Position numbers and translations under genes: made by a program
Source of the DNA: Pseudisothecium myosuroides
Lineage: Eukaryota; Streptophyta; Bryopsida; Hypnales; Lembophyllaceae
Length of the DNA: 64,000 nt
Reading direction: 5' to 3'
Assembly (NCBI GenBank): GCA_951799445.1
Contig: OX637287.1
Span: 18,724,224-18,788,223 of the forward strand
Shown: piece after piece, positions 22,421-34,089 of the stretch
Layout of the letters: each line of letters opens with the position of its first letter
How positions within the stretch are numbered: the first letter of the stretch is position 1
The notes under the pieces: model-generated
What the model was told of the DNA's origin: nothing
Seen by the model: only the letters and a program-made list of their open reading frames with translations
Databases searched by the model: none

Positions 22421-23120
22421 TTAAAATCTAATATCTTGCAATCTACATGGTCAAAAATTTTGAAACAATTTTCACATATTCTTATACTAATCTATCTGGC
22501 TATCATAGTTGGCAAAAAATAATCCTCAAAAAGATGCCAAAATTTGAGGGAAATTATTTTATCAAATCATTAAAAATATCATGGAAAAAATATGGACTTT
22601 GAAAGAATAATCTTGTTTTAGCATCTTCCGAATTTGATTTTCTAAAACCCCTAAAAGCATAAAAGAGCATGCTTTGAACTTTTCAAGATCTCAAGTAGGC
22701 TATTGACTTCATACTTTAGATTTCTTTGCATTAAACTTTTAAAATAGCTTCTACTCATCACACTCTATGCATGAAGTTTTGTTGCATGTCATTCCAATAA
22801 GTAGTACAAAAGGTATAATGTTTTTTGATTTTAATGTCAAAGTGGGAAGCTAAAAGTAGATTGATTATTTTAATTTGGGTGAAAAGTGATGATATTCTAA
22901 AAATAGATTGATTATTTCTAAAATGTTGAAAGACAAAAAAACCGCTTTAGGAAGGGCTTAAAAACAACCTCTTTGAAGTTTTGGCACACAAATCTGGCAA
23001 TCAGAGGGAGTTTTCAATCTAAAGTTTTCAATCTAATATTACATCTTTCCCTTGTGTACGAGTATTTTGAAACAATTCTAGACCTCAAAATTTGCGCAAA
23101 AACTTCAAGGTTAAATATTT
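22421..23120 (+). mobile_element. Fragments of TTAA elements
   Basis: 22430-22500 matches the right-hand part of the main subfamily (AATATCTTGCAATCTACATG, GGTCAAAAATTTTGAAA). 22500-23120 resembles subfamily C as at 32787-33666, for example TATTTTGAAACAATTCTAGA followed by CCTCAAAATT. Neither piece has intact ends. Confidence 0.45.
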
Positions 23121-23833
23121 GGCATGAAATTAGCCCAATCTTGATAACTGGGTACAATAGTCTAATGCCAAATCCTAAATTTGGATAATAATACAATAAT
23201 AAACAAGTTTTTTTTTGACACAAACGTATTAGGAAACACACTATGAAGGTTTCCGTCAGGATGAGAGGTTGATTTTACACAAAATAAAGAACCTGTCGCC
23301 ATCAGGTATCAAACTTGCAACCACGCCATTTGGTTTGGGTACCTCACAAACATCACCCTATAGTTTAGGGTCATCTCAGACCTTAAACAAGCATTTAATT
23401 TATTTTTTTGCTCTTTGCAATAGAAATGGGCAGTTTTGGAAGGTTTTTTTTTTTTTTTTTGTGGTAAAACACAATCACATAACTTTCAGGGGTCAGTCAG
23501 TCAAATCAAGATCATTTTGCCATGCGCATCTTTGTGAACTCTCGCCATGCAGTGAAAAACAATTTCAATCTAAAATCGTGGACCTCGTACCAAACACTCC
23601 TTTTTTGTGCGGGTACCGATTCTTGTGTCCTATCTTAGCAGGTGAGTATTATGGCCGGCCTTGTGGGCAGGAGGCTTGGTTTCCAGGGAAGAAACCAGCC
23701 ATGCACATCATGAGCTTCCTTGTTCTAATTTTTTTATGTTCTGTTTCTTGCACTCCCAGTCTCCAAAGGACACAACACCAAGTGATGATAATGGTTGCCC
23801 AGGTCGGTACTTACACGCTATGATAAGGTAACT
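23121..23833. other. Unassigned stretch with a chance long frame
   Basis: A plus-strand frame runs 23269-23823 (184 codons), but it crosses a 19-base T run, lacks domain-like features and has irregular codon use, so I do not call a gene. No repeat partner was seen. Confidence 0.4.
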
Positions 23834-24078
23834 GGTACTCACTACACTAATAATGGTATTTAGTGTTACCCACACTACTTGCTTTTGAAATGCCATAAAT
23901 TTTTACTCTTCATGAATATTTTTACCAACTACATTCATTAACAACCGCAACTTTGGAACATATCAATACCTATGCTCTTGGTAAAAATATTCATCAAGAG
24001 TAAAAAGTTATAACATTTTGAAATCAATTAGTGTAGGTAACACTAAATACCATTATTAGTGTACAGTAGTGAGTATCC
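23834..24078. mobile_element. Foldback MITE with ACTCACTAC arms
   Basis: Inverted arms: GGTACTCACTACACTAATAA on the left, matched on the right by the inverse GGATACTCACTACTGTACAC. The pairing continues through AATGGTATTTAGTGTTACC and a second pair (TTTTTACTCTT/AAGAGTAAAAA). The flanking duplication is unclear. Confidence 0.65.
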
Positions 24079-24128
24079 TCAACAAAATGATCAGCAAAAA
24101 ATGAAGGTACCACTAGATTTCTGCATTA

Positions 24129-24545
24129 GAGCATCACCACCCATTCACGGCCAAAACGGCTCGGGGAATGGGGTAGCCCGGGCACGGAAGAAGCCGGGCC
24201 GCTTCCATCCGCCACCCATTCACGGGAAAGAAGACATGTCAAAGGGAGTCAATTACAAACATTAATGCTTTGTCATTGTAAAGAACCAATCAACATGTGG
24301 GTTTATTAAAAAAGTATAAGAAATAGCCCCAAAATCGAGAAATCCGACAAGATATTGCAAAGTTATTGCAAAGTCAATGCAAGGCGGGTCGGGTGGCGGG
24401 GACGCTCTCCTATTGTTTGGAGAGGGAAATTTCCCGTGACCGGTCTCTTTTTGGAGCTTTCCCGTGAATGGGTGGCTCATTTTTTCCTCCCGGCCCCGCC
24501 CAAACCCCCGGCCGAGAGCTTGGCCATGAATGGGTGGCGATGCTC
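24129..24545. mobile_element. Tourist/PIF-Harbinger-like MITE
   Basis: The ends are GAGCATCACCACCCATTCA and TGAATGGGTGGCGATGCTC, flanked by TTA on both sides. The interior contains two further copies of the (C)CCATTCACGG and GTGAATGGGTGG motifs, giving layered inverted repeats. TTA duplications are typical of PIF/Harbinger elements. Confidence 0.8.
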
Positions 24546-24851
24546 TTACCGTTTCAAGGACTGATACTGAAATTGGGTCTGCAAAATAGGGAGACTTTCA
24601 AATTCTTGAATGGGGTCTCGTGTTTAAAAATAAATTAAAAAATTAAAAAAAAAAAAAAAAATCTTGAATGGGTGACTTGAATTGCACTCTTGCCTTTGGA
24701 AAAAAGAAAACATGGGGAATGTGGAAAATGTGGGAATTCAGTTCATCAATTTGTCAAGACAAACTTTCATTATAAAATGTTGAACTTTAGTCCGTTGGAG
24801 CAGAATTCCACACTTAAGATAAGGTGGGAACCTCCCAAATGTTAGTGCTAA

Positions 24852-25246
24852 GAGCACCGCCACTCATTCATGGGGAAGCTTCCTGGCCCAGATTTTGGCA
24901 TAGTTGGCCAAAAAAAAGTGGTCCACTGCGGACTCGGCCAGGGTAAAAAGGAGACCAATCACTCCAAAAATTTCTCTCCAAACACTAGGAGAGTGTCCCT
25001 GCCATGCCAAGATTTAGTCATGTTTGTTGGTTTGTGGGCCGCAACACAATATTTCTTAAAATTTTTTAATCAATTTGCATGTTGGTTGGCTCTTGATTTT
25101 ACCAAGCCATTAATGCATGAGATTGACTTGGTTTGGGGTGTCATTGAGGGCGGGGATGAGTGGGAGACGGAAGTGGCCCGGGAGCTGTAGGGCTTGGCGA
25201 CCCCATTTACCCCAGCCTTGTTTGGGGGGGATGAGTGGTGATGCTA
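24852..25246. mobile_element. Second Tourist/PIF-Harbinger-like MITE
   Basis: The ends are GAGCACCGCCACTCATTCA and GGGATGAGTGGTGATGCT, flanked by TAA on both sides. It is related to the 24129-24545 element in its terminal sequence but differs inside. At 395 bp, frames within it are not coding. Confidence 0.75.
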
Positions 25247-25400
25247 TAAATTCAATACTTGCTAATGCTTCAATTTGGAGCTGCAAAGTGCAATCATGAC
25301 TCCAATTGGTCATCAAATTCTTCCTTGATGGTGATAATGGGCTTCATGCATAACTTGTTTTTACACAAGAAATTGATGTCATTACCATTTTTGCAGCAAA

Positions 25401-25547
25401 CACTAGTAGAAATCTACACACATTCAAGATGATGGTTTTGTGTCAAATATGAGTTGAAACTAATACAATTATGTTTAAAATAATGCAAATTTAACACAAA
25501 TTAAACCATTGTTTGGAATGGCTTTTTAGTGTGGACTTCTACAAGTG
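25401..25547. mobile_element. Small CACTA-like MITE
   Basis: The ends are CACTAGTAGAAATCTACACA and the inverse of CACTTGTAGAAGTCCACAC, flanked by AAA on both sides (3-bp duplication). It is 147 bp. The interior is AT-rich. Confidence 0.72.
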
Positions 25548-25919
25548 AAATCTTCTATGAATTTAGCTTGTTGTTACCAATTGAGTCTCAATTTCTAATA
25601 GTGTCAGAGCAAGTGCTCTTACAATCTTACAAATTGTATCCAAATTCATTAATCCACATTAATTCAAGGGCGACAATATCTTACAAGCATAGCACAACAC
25701 CTACCTATTAGAAGTCAAATTTTGACCCCTCCCAAGTTGGTCACCGACCCTCAATTTTGCTCATCAATTGTAGGACATCCAATCTAGCCGAGGTTTCACC
25801 TGCTAAACCAACTTTCCTACCTTAGGCTCTGATTTTGCCCACTTAACCTAGTCATTTTGATAGTCAACTGAATTTTCCATGCTAAACTAACCCTTGAGTT
25901 GCGGTGTACAAAAATATGT

Positions 25920-26093
25920 TTATAATTTCTTAGTTGAATGTCCAATTGTTCAAAAAATTATGTGTCCGTGGAGCTCTTGTAGAACTACATATGCTAAAAA
26001 AAATTCAAAAAATAATGTGAAAATTTGAGACAATACGAGCCTACCCGAAATCTATTGTATCCCTTGAGGGGACAATAGGACTGTATGGATTAA
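25920..26093 (-). mobile_element. TTAA element fragment, left end only, inverted
   Basis: Read on the minus strand it starts TTAATCCATACAGTCCTATTG, then follows the left end of the main subfamily (TGTCCCCTCAAGGGATACA hairpin, TTTCGGGTAGGCTCG). It is truncated after about 170 bp. Confidence 0.55.
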
Positions 26094-26204
26094 TAATCAT
26101 TGAAGAAGCTTCAAGAAAAATCATGTAATATATCAATGGAAAAAAGAAAGAATGTTCTACATGAATCAATAATATAATGATGTTATAGAAAGGGCACCTA
26201 TAGC

Positions 26205-26345
26205 CTTGGTTCAATGACTTTGGCCTTAGCACGCTAGTAAGGTGGTTGTAAGTTCAAACCTAGGAATTGGTGCTTATCACTATATTCCACCTAACTTTGG
26301 TGGGGGGTCCAAATGACCTTGTTGTCATTTGGAGACTTGAGAATT
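26205..26345 (+). mobile_element. Possible tRNA-derived SINE fragment
   Basis: TTAGCACGCTAGTAAGGTGG resembles a pol III A box, and AAGTTCAAACCTAGG, about 30 bases later, resembles a B box. A hairpin (GTCCAAATGACC/GTCATTTGGAGAC) follows. No poly(A) tail or flanking duplication was seen, so this is tentative. Confidence 0.3.
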
Positions 26346-26629
26346 TCTCAAGGGAAGGAACATGTTGGTTCTTTATAGGGTCTACCTCCCAACAAAGGCA
26401 TCAAGGATAAAATTCACCATCTAAGTGTGTGAGGCTCTAATAATTGAGTCATTCCCAACCAATGTTTCATTCACGGAGGTACCATTCTTCTTAACATTAC
26501 AAGAATTTCAATTATTTATTATAAATTTTAAAGAAAAATCTTACTATCTTTAGGTCAAGCACTTAAAAATTAGAGGGTAAATAAAATAATTTGCGTGACA
26601 ATGTGACATGATGTCATTCTCCCTATTGG

Positions 26630-27480
26630 AATGGGGGTGTCAGTAATCAAGGCTTTGTCGGCTCTGAATGAGACAACCCGCCTTTGGATGAAAAAACGGA
26701 GATCTTCTGCATGGGGAACACCGGAGATGGATGAACCTCGGAGGATGCGGACGAACGGGAGGGATCGTGTTCACGCCAGCTTGAAGGGTCCTGTACTCCT
26801 GTCCAGTACAACATCCCGGCCGACGTAACGGCCGCGTTTGGGCCGTTACGGCTCCGTCCGTTCGTCTCACTAAACCCCGCAGGCAGGCAGGCAGGCAGAC
26901 TGGACTGGACTGACGGAGTGGTCCGTCCGTCCGTCCACAATAATCATTCATCCATAAATGTTCCCAAACCAGCGACTCACGTGCCAAAGGAATGGGCCCC
27001 CCCAGTCTTGCACTGTACATTCCCATTTGAGCTCTTTCCAGATTGTCAGAGAAGTCAAATCCGAAGAACTGAATAATAAGTTCAAGAGAATGGAAATCAA
27101 TAATGGGCAATTTATTGGGCAACAGTCGACTGGAGTGGTTCAAAAAACATAAAAAAATGGGAAGAAAAGTATTGTATGGTGAAAAATTAATCGCCCCACT
27201 ATGATCAGTACCGGCCCTACTCCATTCAAGACTCCCGTCCATTCAGCCGACGGACTCCATTCAATACAGTACTTTGATCTTTGTTGAATACATACACATT
27301 TTTTATGTATATTTTTAGCATTTTGGAGGCTATAAATGTTCTCCAGAATTCCAAGGACAATAAGATTCACACACAGTAGAGTTAATTGTAAAGACATGGG
27401 ACAGTCCCTAACTCCCTATGTGGTGCCTCTTTCAACGCTTACAGTACGGGTATTCTAGAAAGCATTGGAATGTCATTCTA
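26630..27480. other. GC-richer unique stretch with simple repeats, no gene called
   Basis: It contains (GGCA)n at 26880-26898, (CCGT)n at 26920-26936 and a hairpin AACGGCCGCGTTTGGGCCGTT near 26828. A minus-strand frame of 200 codons spans 26640-27242, but its sequence follows the simple repeats and lacks domain features. Composition suggests a former genic or regulatory region. Confidence 0.35.
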
Positions 27481-27895
27481 TTTTGAATTTCATTGGAATG
27501 ACGACAAAGCATAGTGGCATGCTATCTAAGTTAATCACATCAAGTTATTTTCTTCATGTTGACAATGTAAGTTATGTGTGGTGATGTTCTTACCAAGTGC
27601 AAATGGTGAAATGAATGAGGAAATGGATTCTTCGAGCACTCGTGATGTTCATGTGCCCCATGGAGACGATCACATGATCCATATGACCGTCCCTATGGAA
27701 GCGGCTACTTGTTTGAAGAATGTTTTTTTTTTTTGGACACAAATGAAATGGAATTTCATTGCAAAATAAAAATACATCCAGCCAGCCAAGAACGGCCGAG
27801 CGGAAAGGAAAACAAAAACACCCACCCCAATACCCCAAATTTGAAGAATGATTTGAACAAACTAGCTCACACGCTTGACCTTGGAGGCTTGGTGA

Positions 27896-28189
27896 GAGCA
27901 TGGCCACCGTTACACATTCAAGGTCCGACACTTTTCAAATTAGATGAAAAGTGTTGCAGGCCCTTCACAATATTCTTTTGAGCACTTGTTCATCACATGT
28001 ACCCTTGAAATCACTATTCATCTTAAAATTTAGTTGCTTTATCCATTTTTCTACTTGATGATTGGTCATTTGACTATTTATGGGTTGTGTTTGGTGAGCA
28101 ACGATGAAGGACACTGAAATTGAGGGCCCTTCAAAATTATATGAAAAATTTGAGCGTGCCAAGTTAGGCAAGTAACGGTGGCCATGCTC
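27896..28189. mobile_element. PIF/Harbinger-like MITE with GAGCATGGCC ends
   Basis: The ends are GAGCATGGCCACCGTTAC and GTAACGGTGGCCATGCTC. TGA lies on the left and TAA on the right, a TWA-type duplication with one change. A second inner pair, AAGGTCCGACACTTTTCAAAT, has a looser partner. It is 294 bp. Confidence 0.75.
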
Positions 28190-28192
28190 TAA

Positions 28193-29371
28193 TTTTGTAG
28201 TTTCCTAATTTGTGTTTCTTAAAATGTGGAGTCGAAGGCGAACACAGTAGTATTCAAGGCATCTGCTCCTAGGCTTGGGACGATGCCATTCATGCCGACA
28301 TGGCATATAGAAACCACGTGCTTTCTTTTTACCAGAGATGTAGTGAGGATAGATGGATAGCTCTTAACCATGAGTTCCAAGAGACGTAACTTAGTGCAAG
28401 AACGAAGTTCTTTAATTCGGCAACTTACACTGCCCTAGGTGGCACTTTACTTCTAGCCTCTCCCCAAGGCTCCAACGGCCTCCAGAGCCGGATTAGATGT
28501 TCTTTTTCTTGTTTTTTTTTAATGCAATGGATTAGAAGAAAAAAAACATGTGGAGTCTGCAACTTCAAGTATGAACTCAAAATTTCCATCCATGATAAAT
28601 AATAAAATTCCAGCATTTGAACCACTGACGGCAGGGCCGAGCGTATCCGTTCATCCTGCCCGCCTCCCTCCTCAACTTGTGCTGTACTGTCTGTACATGC
28701 GGAACGATTGATACCCTGGTTTACCGCAGATAACCGGCCAGATTTTGCAGCATGCCCAGGTAGGTACCAGGTTCCTGCTGGGTTGCTGCAGTGCCGGCAA
28801 CATCAGTGGGCCCCTCCCTCCTGACTCCTGAGCAATGATGAATGATGAAATGCTGAATAATAAAAAGAAGCGAAAACCGAATGAGGTAATGATGAGGATT
28901 CCGTGGGAGCCAATGGGGCGGCTTCTATGATGTCCCATGACTGGGAGAGGGCCATGTGAAACTGTTGGGGCTCTTTTTGGCTCCGGCCTCTCTTCAGTCT
29001 CTTGCTGGTCCAGCCATCATTTGAGTGTCCTCCTCAAGGGGGAGCAATGGAGCCATTCAATGGTAATTGTATTGTACAAGTCTACAAGAATGAATACTGT
29101 AGAAATACTGTATATTTTCAACCTGGCTGACACTCATTGTCGTTGGTGTCCTGTACTGTGTACTGTACTGTAAGCTTAGTGATGAGATCTTCTGAGGTTA
29201 GTTTTCATTACCTGGTACGTATTGTCTTGTCTCTGTGTAGTACAGTATGGTCCGTCGTACGTATCTTTACACTTGGACTTCAGCCTGGCTCACTTTGACT
29301 CAAAGACTCAAGGCCTCACATGGGATCTGCTTGTTCCACTTCATGTAGAGGTGGAATTTTATTAACCTCTA
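28193..29371. other. Unique GC-richer stretch, no gene called
   Basis: Base composition is higher in G+C than the mosaic, with several short frames on both strands, none protein-like. TACTG-type short repeats occur at 29150-29171. It may be regulatory or a decayed gene. I cannot decide. Confidence 0.35.
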
Positions 29372-29380
29372 AGGTAACTA

Positions 29381-29688
29381 AGGTAGTCTGCTTTAAAAGC
29401 GAGCGGGCTCTAAAAGCGAACATGACACACAAAGGTACATTTTGCTTTCTTCAATGTACCAACTGGAAACATTTCAGGAGGTGGTCGGTTTTAGTGACCA
29501 CTGCAAAATTTCAACTTCAAAAATTTGTAACTAATTCCACAAAGGTCCAAAAAATATGAAACGACTTGGGTTAGATGCCAATTCCATTTTTCTTCCTCCA
29601 AAAAATAACTGAAAAATGGTTTCAAAGAGTTTAACTTCCCCGAAAAGGCAAACAACTCTTAAATGGTCGCTTTAAGAGCAGACTACCT
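29381..29688. mobile_element. TA element inserted in the terminal repeat of 29372-30568
   Basis: The ends are AGGTAGTCTGCTTTAAAAGC and GCTTTAAGAGCAGACTACCT, with TA on both sides. The interior, including TTCTTCAATGTACCAACTG, matches 50454-50766 in the opposite orientation at nearly the same length. Confidence 0.85.
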
Positions 29689-29765
29689 TACACCTAAAAT
29701 TGCACAGTTAAGTTCTGTGGCATGATCAGCATGCTCTAGCAAGTGAACAACAAATTTTGTATATA

Positions 29766-30206
29766 AGGTAAACCAGCCCATGATGTTCATAATTAGGAGT
29801 TTGACCTCATATGGTTGCTGAAATTTTTCAGTTTTTTTCCTACAATAGTACAAGTGTGAGAAATAGTGAGAGCAATTGAAATTACGTTTTTTTTGACAAA
29901 GTATGAATTTGCTATGGATTTTTGAAGTGATCAGCCCATAGGGGTCTGTAGGCTACCTCAAACCAACAAAATCTGAATCCAATATGGTCATCTTCCTACC
30001 CAATGTAGTCACAACATTTTCAAACATGGAAGACCTAAAAAATCAATTTTTACAAAGAATTTTACACTGAAAAGTTGGAAGTACCTATTGAGGTCACTAA
30101 TTACTCCATAACTACCATGTAAGGCATTGATTGTGGTCTGAAAAACCACAATGGGGTCATTAGGTGTCCATCATGGGCCATTTGACCGTCATGGGCTGGT
30201 TTACCT
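29766..30206. mobile_element. Second TA element inside 29372-30568
   Basis: The ends are AGGTAAACCAGCCCATGA and TCATGGGCTGGTTTACCT, flanked by TA. It is 441 bp and AT-rich, with no frame of interest. Confidence 0.85.
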
Positions 30207-30814
30207 TAGGTGAAGGATTATGAATCAAAATGCAAGTGGTTCCATAATTTTTGGATGCATTGTTAAATAGTTACAAAATTTCAAAGATACAAGGTGTAGG
30301 GTGTTAAAAGTGTCACCTAGGTGATGCCAAAATCTATTTGATGCACATGAAGAAATGTCAAAGAGAAGAACTTAAACGAGCACTCGTGAATTGGACCACT
30401 TGTAAGGTTTCCACCTCCACATTTCTATCAGTAGAGCTGCACACAACTCGAAATGGACTCTTACACTTATCTTTTATTGTGCACCATTTTTAGTTTCCTT
30501 CCCATTCATTTTCAGTTCAAAAATAAGGGTCGCTTTTGAGGAGCAATCCATTTTAGGTGTAGTTACCTTACTAGTGTGCCGTTGCCACAACCAAAATATG
30601 AGTAAAAGTAATTTTCTAATTTTTTTATTCATAAAAGCTTCAAAATTTAATAACTTTCTCACCGTGAGTCAGAATGCCACAAAACAAAACCCGTGCACCC
30701 CTCCTCATCAAGGGCTTTCCGACGATATCAAGCACGCCACCGGGGGACGCACGGTCCGGGAGATCTCAACGTAACAAACAAACAAAACAAAACAACCAAA
30801 CTTAAGGTATGAAT

Positions 30815-31188
30815 AGGAAGCAACCCATTCTTGAATGGCCCCCCATTTTGGCAGTGTAGGCTATTTTATTTTTGATTAGCAGGAGATGAACAATGATTAA
30901 TTATGGTGCGGTTCTTGATACAATTGTGGCGCATTGTGATTGGCTACAAGTTTCTCGATATTGCAACTAACACATGGCCGGAAATAGCAAGCCCTATATC
31001 ACCAATATGGGAGGAATAGAATCTTCTGCTGAAAAATTCATAGTAATTCTATTTTGAGAAATAAAAATCTGAAAAATTATAAAACCCATCCAAACTGTAT
31101 TTCTGTACAAGGAAACATTTCTCCAATGAAGAAACCTGCCCAAGAGATATATGTAATTGCTTAAGTGATCAAAATGGGTTGCCTTCCT
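30815..31188 (-). mobile_element. TA-type element with AGGAAG ends (uninterrupted copy)
   Basis: The ends are AGGAAGCAACCCATTC and AATGGGTTGCCTTCCT, with TA after the right end. Read on the minus strand it matches the two outer parts of 35732-37012, with phrases such as CACTTAAGCAATT and GCCAAAATGGGGG. It lacks the TTAA element present there. Confidence 0.72.
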
Positions 31189-32098
31189 TAATAACATCTC
31201 AAAATATTCCCTTGGTCCTTGTCTAGTGACATTTACTCCCTCCACCTCAAAATGGTCTTTGAATTCCCCTTAATTATTTCATCCCTAAATGATCTTTTCG
31301 TTTTCCTTAATTTTTTCATCCCAAAATAATTTCATAACATAACAAGGATTTGTCAATAGTAATTACAAGGTATACGACAATGTTTTGATAAACTTGAAAA
31401 ATGCATATGGTAAATACACATTGAACTTGAAGGAAATGATAATATTTTGAAGTTTGGGTCCACCCAAATTACTTACCACCCAATAAAGATTTTAAAATCT
31501 CCAAGTACTCAAAATTGAAAACTATATATAGTAACAATTGTAAAAAAAATATTCTAAATCAAGGTTTTAAAAGCATATTGAATTTCTATATTTGACTTTG
31601 AAGTTCAAAACCTTAGATTAGTTTTTTAATGAATTTTTTAATGTTCATTTTTTCAAATGAGCATTTCATGCAAATTATGAAGGCATCATTATCATCAAAT
31701 TTTTGATAAAAGTCATGAATTAGATATGATGAAATGGGTGGATGTTATAGGATAGATTGGATGTGAATATCTAAACTAGTGCAAATTGAGCATTTTATGT
31801 ACATAAAGTGCATGATGGGACTTTGTATATCTATGTGTACAATTGCAGTGCAACTAAGGTTTTGAGTTACTTGACACAAATCAAATATTTCTTTCTTTCT
31901 TTTGCAATAGCAACTTATGTGATATCAATTGGTACCGACTCCTTAGTACCTCGACTATGTTGCCCTTTTTCTTGTCTATTTTTACTTCATGTTAACCATT
32001 TAAATCTTAAAAGAGTCAAAAGTGTCACTCCAAGCAAATAATTTTTAATATGATGAAATAGGTCAAAATCAAAGACTTCATGTTGATTTGATAGGTAC
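31189..32098. other. Intergenic, one possible Stowaway end
   Basis: At 31230-31250, TTTACTCCCTCCACCTCAAA looks like a Stowaway terminus, but no inverse partner was found. The remainder is AT-rich. Confidence 0.4.
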
Positions 32099-32100
32099 TA

Positions 32101-32319
32101 AGGTAGATGTACCCAATACCAACCAGTCACCTAATACCACCCAAATGTAGGGCTCTCATTGATTCTAGAATGAGAATCTATAACTCTAGTATATGCCTTA
32201 ACTTCACTTCTTGTGAAGTTAAGGCATGTACTATTCTCATAAATTCTCACTTTAGAATCAATGACGGTCCTACATTTGGGTGGTATTAGGTGAGCAATTG
32301 GTATTGGGTATATCTACCT
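32101..32319. mobile_element. Near-perfect foldback MITE, TA-type
   Basis: The ends are AGGTAGATGTACCCAATACC and the inverse of AGGTAGATATACCCAATACC, with TA on both sides. The arms pair along about 105 bases each, meeting at GTGAAGTTAAGGCAT/ATGCCTTAACTTCAC with a five-base loop near 32212. Transcription would give a long hairpin RNA. Confidence 0.87.
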
Positions 32320-32786
32320 TAGAAGTCTTGCATTGTATCAAATGGTACAAGAGTAGTTGCATTCTAAATTACAAGGGAACCTCCAAATTTTTGTTTATAT
32401 ACTAATTATATATTGGTAATATATGTGAATATATGTGAAAATTCAACAATATACAACCGTTTATTTTCAACTTATACAATCGAATTAGAATGCTTTGTTT
32501 TAGAAATTATGAATTTGAAGTTAAGATATTAGGGTTGACATTGCATTTTTATCATAAGTATTTGAGTTGGTGCTAAAAGCATGTACTGTACAAATGTACC
32601 TCTATCTTAAACCAAATATGGATTGCATTTTTCAAACTCTTAAATTCAACAAAAATTTAATAAATGGCTTTCATTGCTTGTAATGTGTCATTCTAAAGGC
32701 TAAAATTTATAGTTTTTTTTTTGTATTTTCTTCAAAGGAAAAATGCTTTGATCTTTATATTGCTATAAATATGAGAAAGTCACTAA

Positions 32787-33666
32787 TTAACCCTTAAAAG
32801 GTCTAAGGAGACAATTTTGAATTTTTTGAGAACTTGGGTATGCTTTACAAACTATGTAATTTGGAATTTTTGCATGAGATTTTTATTATGGATGCTAATC
32901 ATCCTTATCTATGTAAGAAGTTGTGTTTCATGTCATTCCAATAAATATTGCAAAAGTTAGAAAGGATTTTTTCGATTTCAATGTCAAAACATGCAATCAA
33001 AATATATTCTAAAATTATTTTTTTTGGATTTTATAGATTGATATCTACTCAAAAAAAATTGAAGGTTCCATTCTATTTTAAATAATGAAGTGAAATTTAT
33101 GAAGAGTTTATTTTGTAGGCAATGATGGTAGAAAAAACACTATAAAGTTGTTTTTTGAACTCAATAAAAACAAAAAGAAAGGATACCTATTATTTACTAA
33201 ACCATTCGCACCATTAGTAATAATAATTCTCAATTTAAAAAAAAAATTATTAGTGGTTTAGATTTTTCTTTCATTCTATACCCCCATCTACTTTATGACT
33301 TTTTTAAAGATGAATATGAAAGATTTATTGGTTAAGTTTTTATATGTATATTCTCAACCCATTTTCCAACATATTGACTAAAAATGCACAAGTTACATGA
33401 CATGTTTCTTTTTCTAAAAATGTTGAAAGACAACAACTTCATCCATTGGAAGGACTAGAAAATCCTACATTTTAAAGTTTAGACACATTGAACTTGTAAT
33501 TGGTGGGGATATTCATTCTAATATTTTGGGGGATTTACTTGAACAAGTTAACCAAAGGATCCTATGGTTAATAAATAAATATAAATGAAGATTTTAGCCT
33601 TGTTTTGGAGATGAATATTTTGAAACAATTTTGGACCTCCAAACGTGAAGTTTTTTTAGGGGTTAA
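32787..33666 (+). mobile_element. TTAA element, subfamily C
   Basis: The left end is TTAACCCTTAAAAGGTC and the right end TTTTTTTAGGGGTTAA. It is 880 bp. Its interior is the inverse of 54665-55576, sharing for example TTGAAAGACA and GGAAGGACTAGAAA. The closing TTAA is also the opening TTAA of the next element. Confidence 0.75.
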
Positions 33667-34089
33667 CCTATAAAGGACCAAGCGTTTAAATTTTGAACAT
33701 CAGATGAATGCAAATACATTCCAAGTACACAAATATGCATTCTTTCATCCATTGAATTTTTTGAAGATTTTTGTCTTAATTCTATAACATTTGCACATAT
33801 GACTAGAACTTAATATTTTGAGCTTCATGGAACAAAATTGTTGTGAAAATCACAAGCATTCAATCTACAATCATTTTTAGAAGGAATTTTTAATTTTTGA
33901 CTTCAATGTAATTGAAAAATATTGATTTGTATATTAATTGATTTAACCATATGCATATGGATATGATTTATTAATCGTATTTTACAACTATTGTTTGAAA
34001 GTCATCATTAAATTGTTATTCCAAGTTGCATTTTAAATACAACTTCACAATTTTGAACTTGGACTACTCCTTGATCCTTAAGGGGTTAA
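33663..34089. mobile_element. Short TTAA element abutting the previous one
   Basis: It runs from TTAACCTATAAAGGACCAAG to GATCCTTAAGGGGTTAA. At 427 bp it is distinct inside from the longer subfamilies. It shares a single TTAA with the element ending at 33666. Confidence 0.72.

Larger units (their letters stand above)
29372..30568. mobile_element. Outer TA element of a three-element nest
   Basis: The right end is ATTTTAGGTGTAGTTACCT. The left end is the inverse AGGTAACTACACCTAAAAT once the element at 29381-29688 is removed, because that element sits after the ninth base of the left repeat. TA flanks both sides. A third element at 29766-30206 is also inside. Confidence 0.82.

Noticed and set aside
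23269..23823. Plus-strand frame of 184 codons
   Set aside because: It crosses a long T run read as poly-Phe and has no conserved or structured segments. Most likely chance.
26640..27242. Minus-strand frame of 200 codons
   Set aside because: It runs through (GGCA)n and (CCGT)n simple repeats, overlaps other frames on both strands and shows no domain-like pattern.
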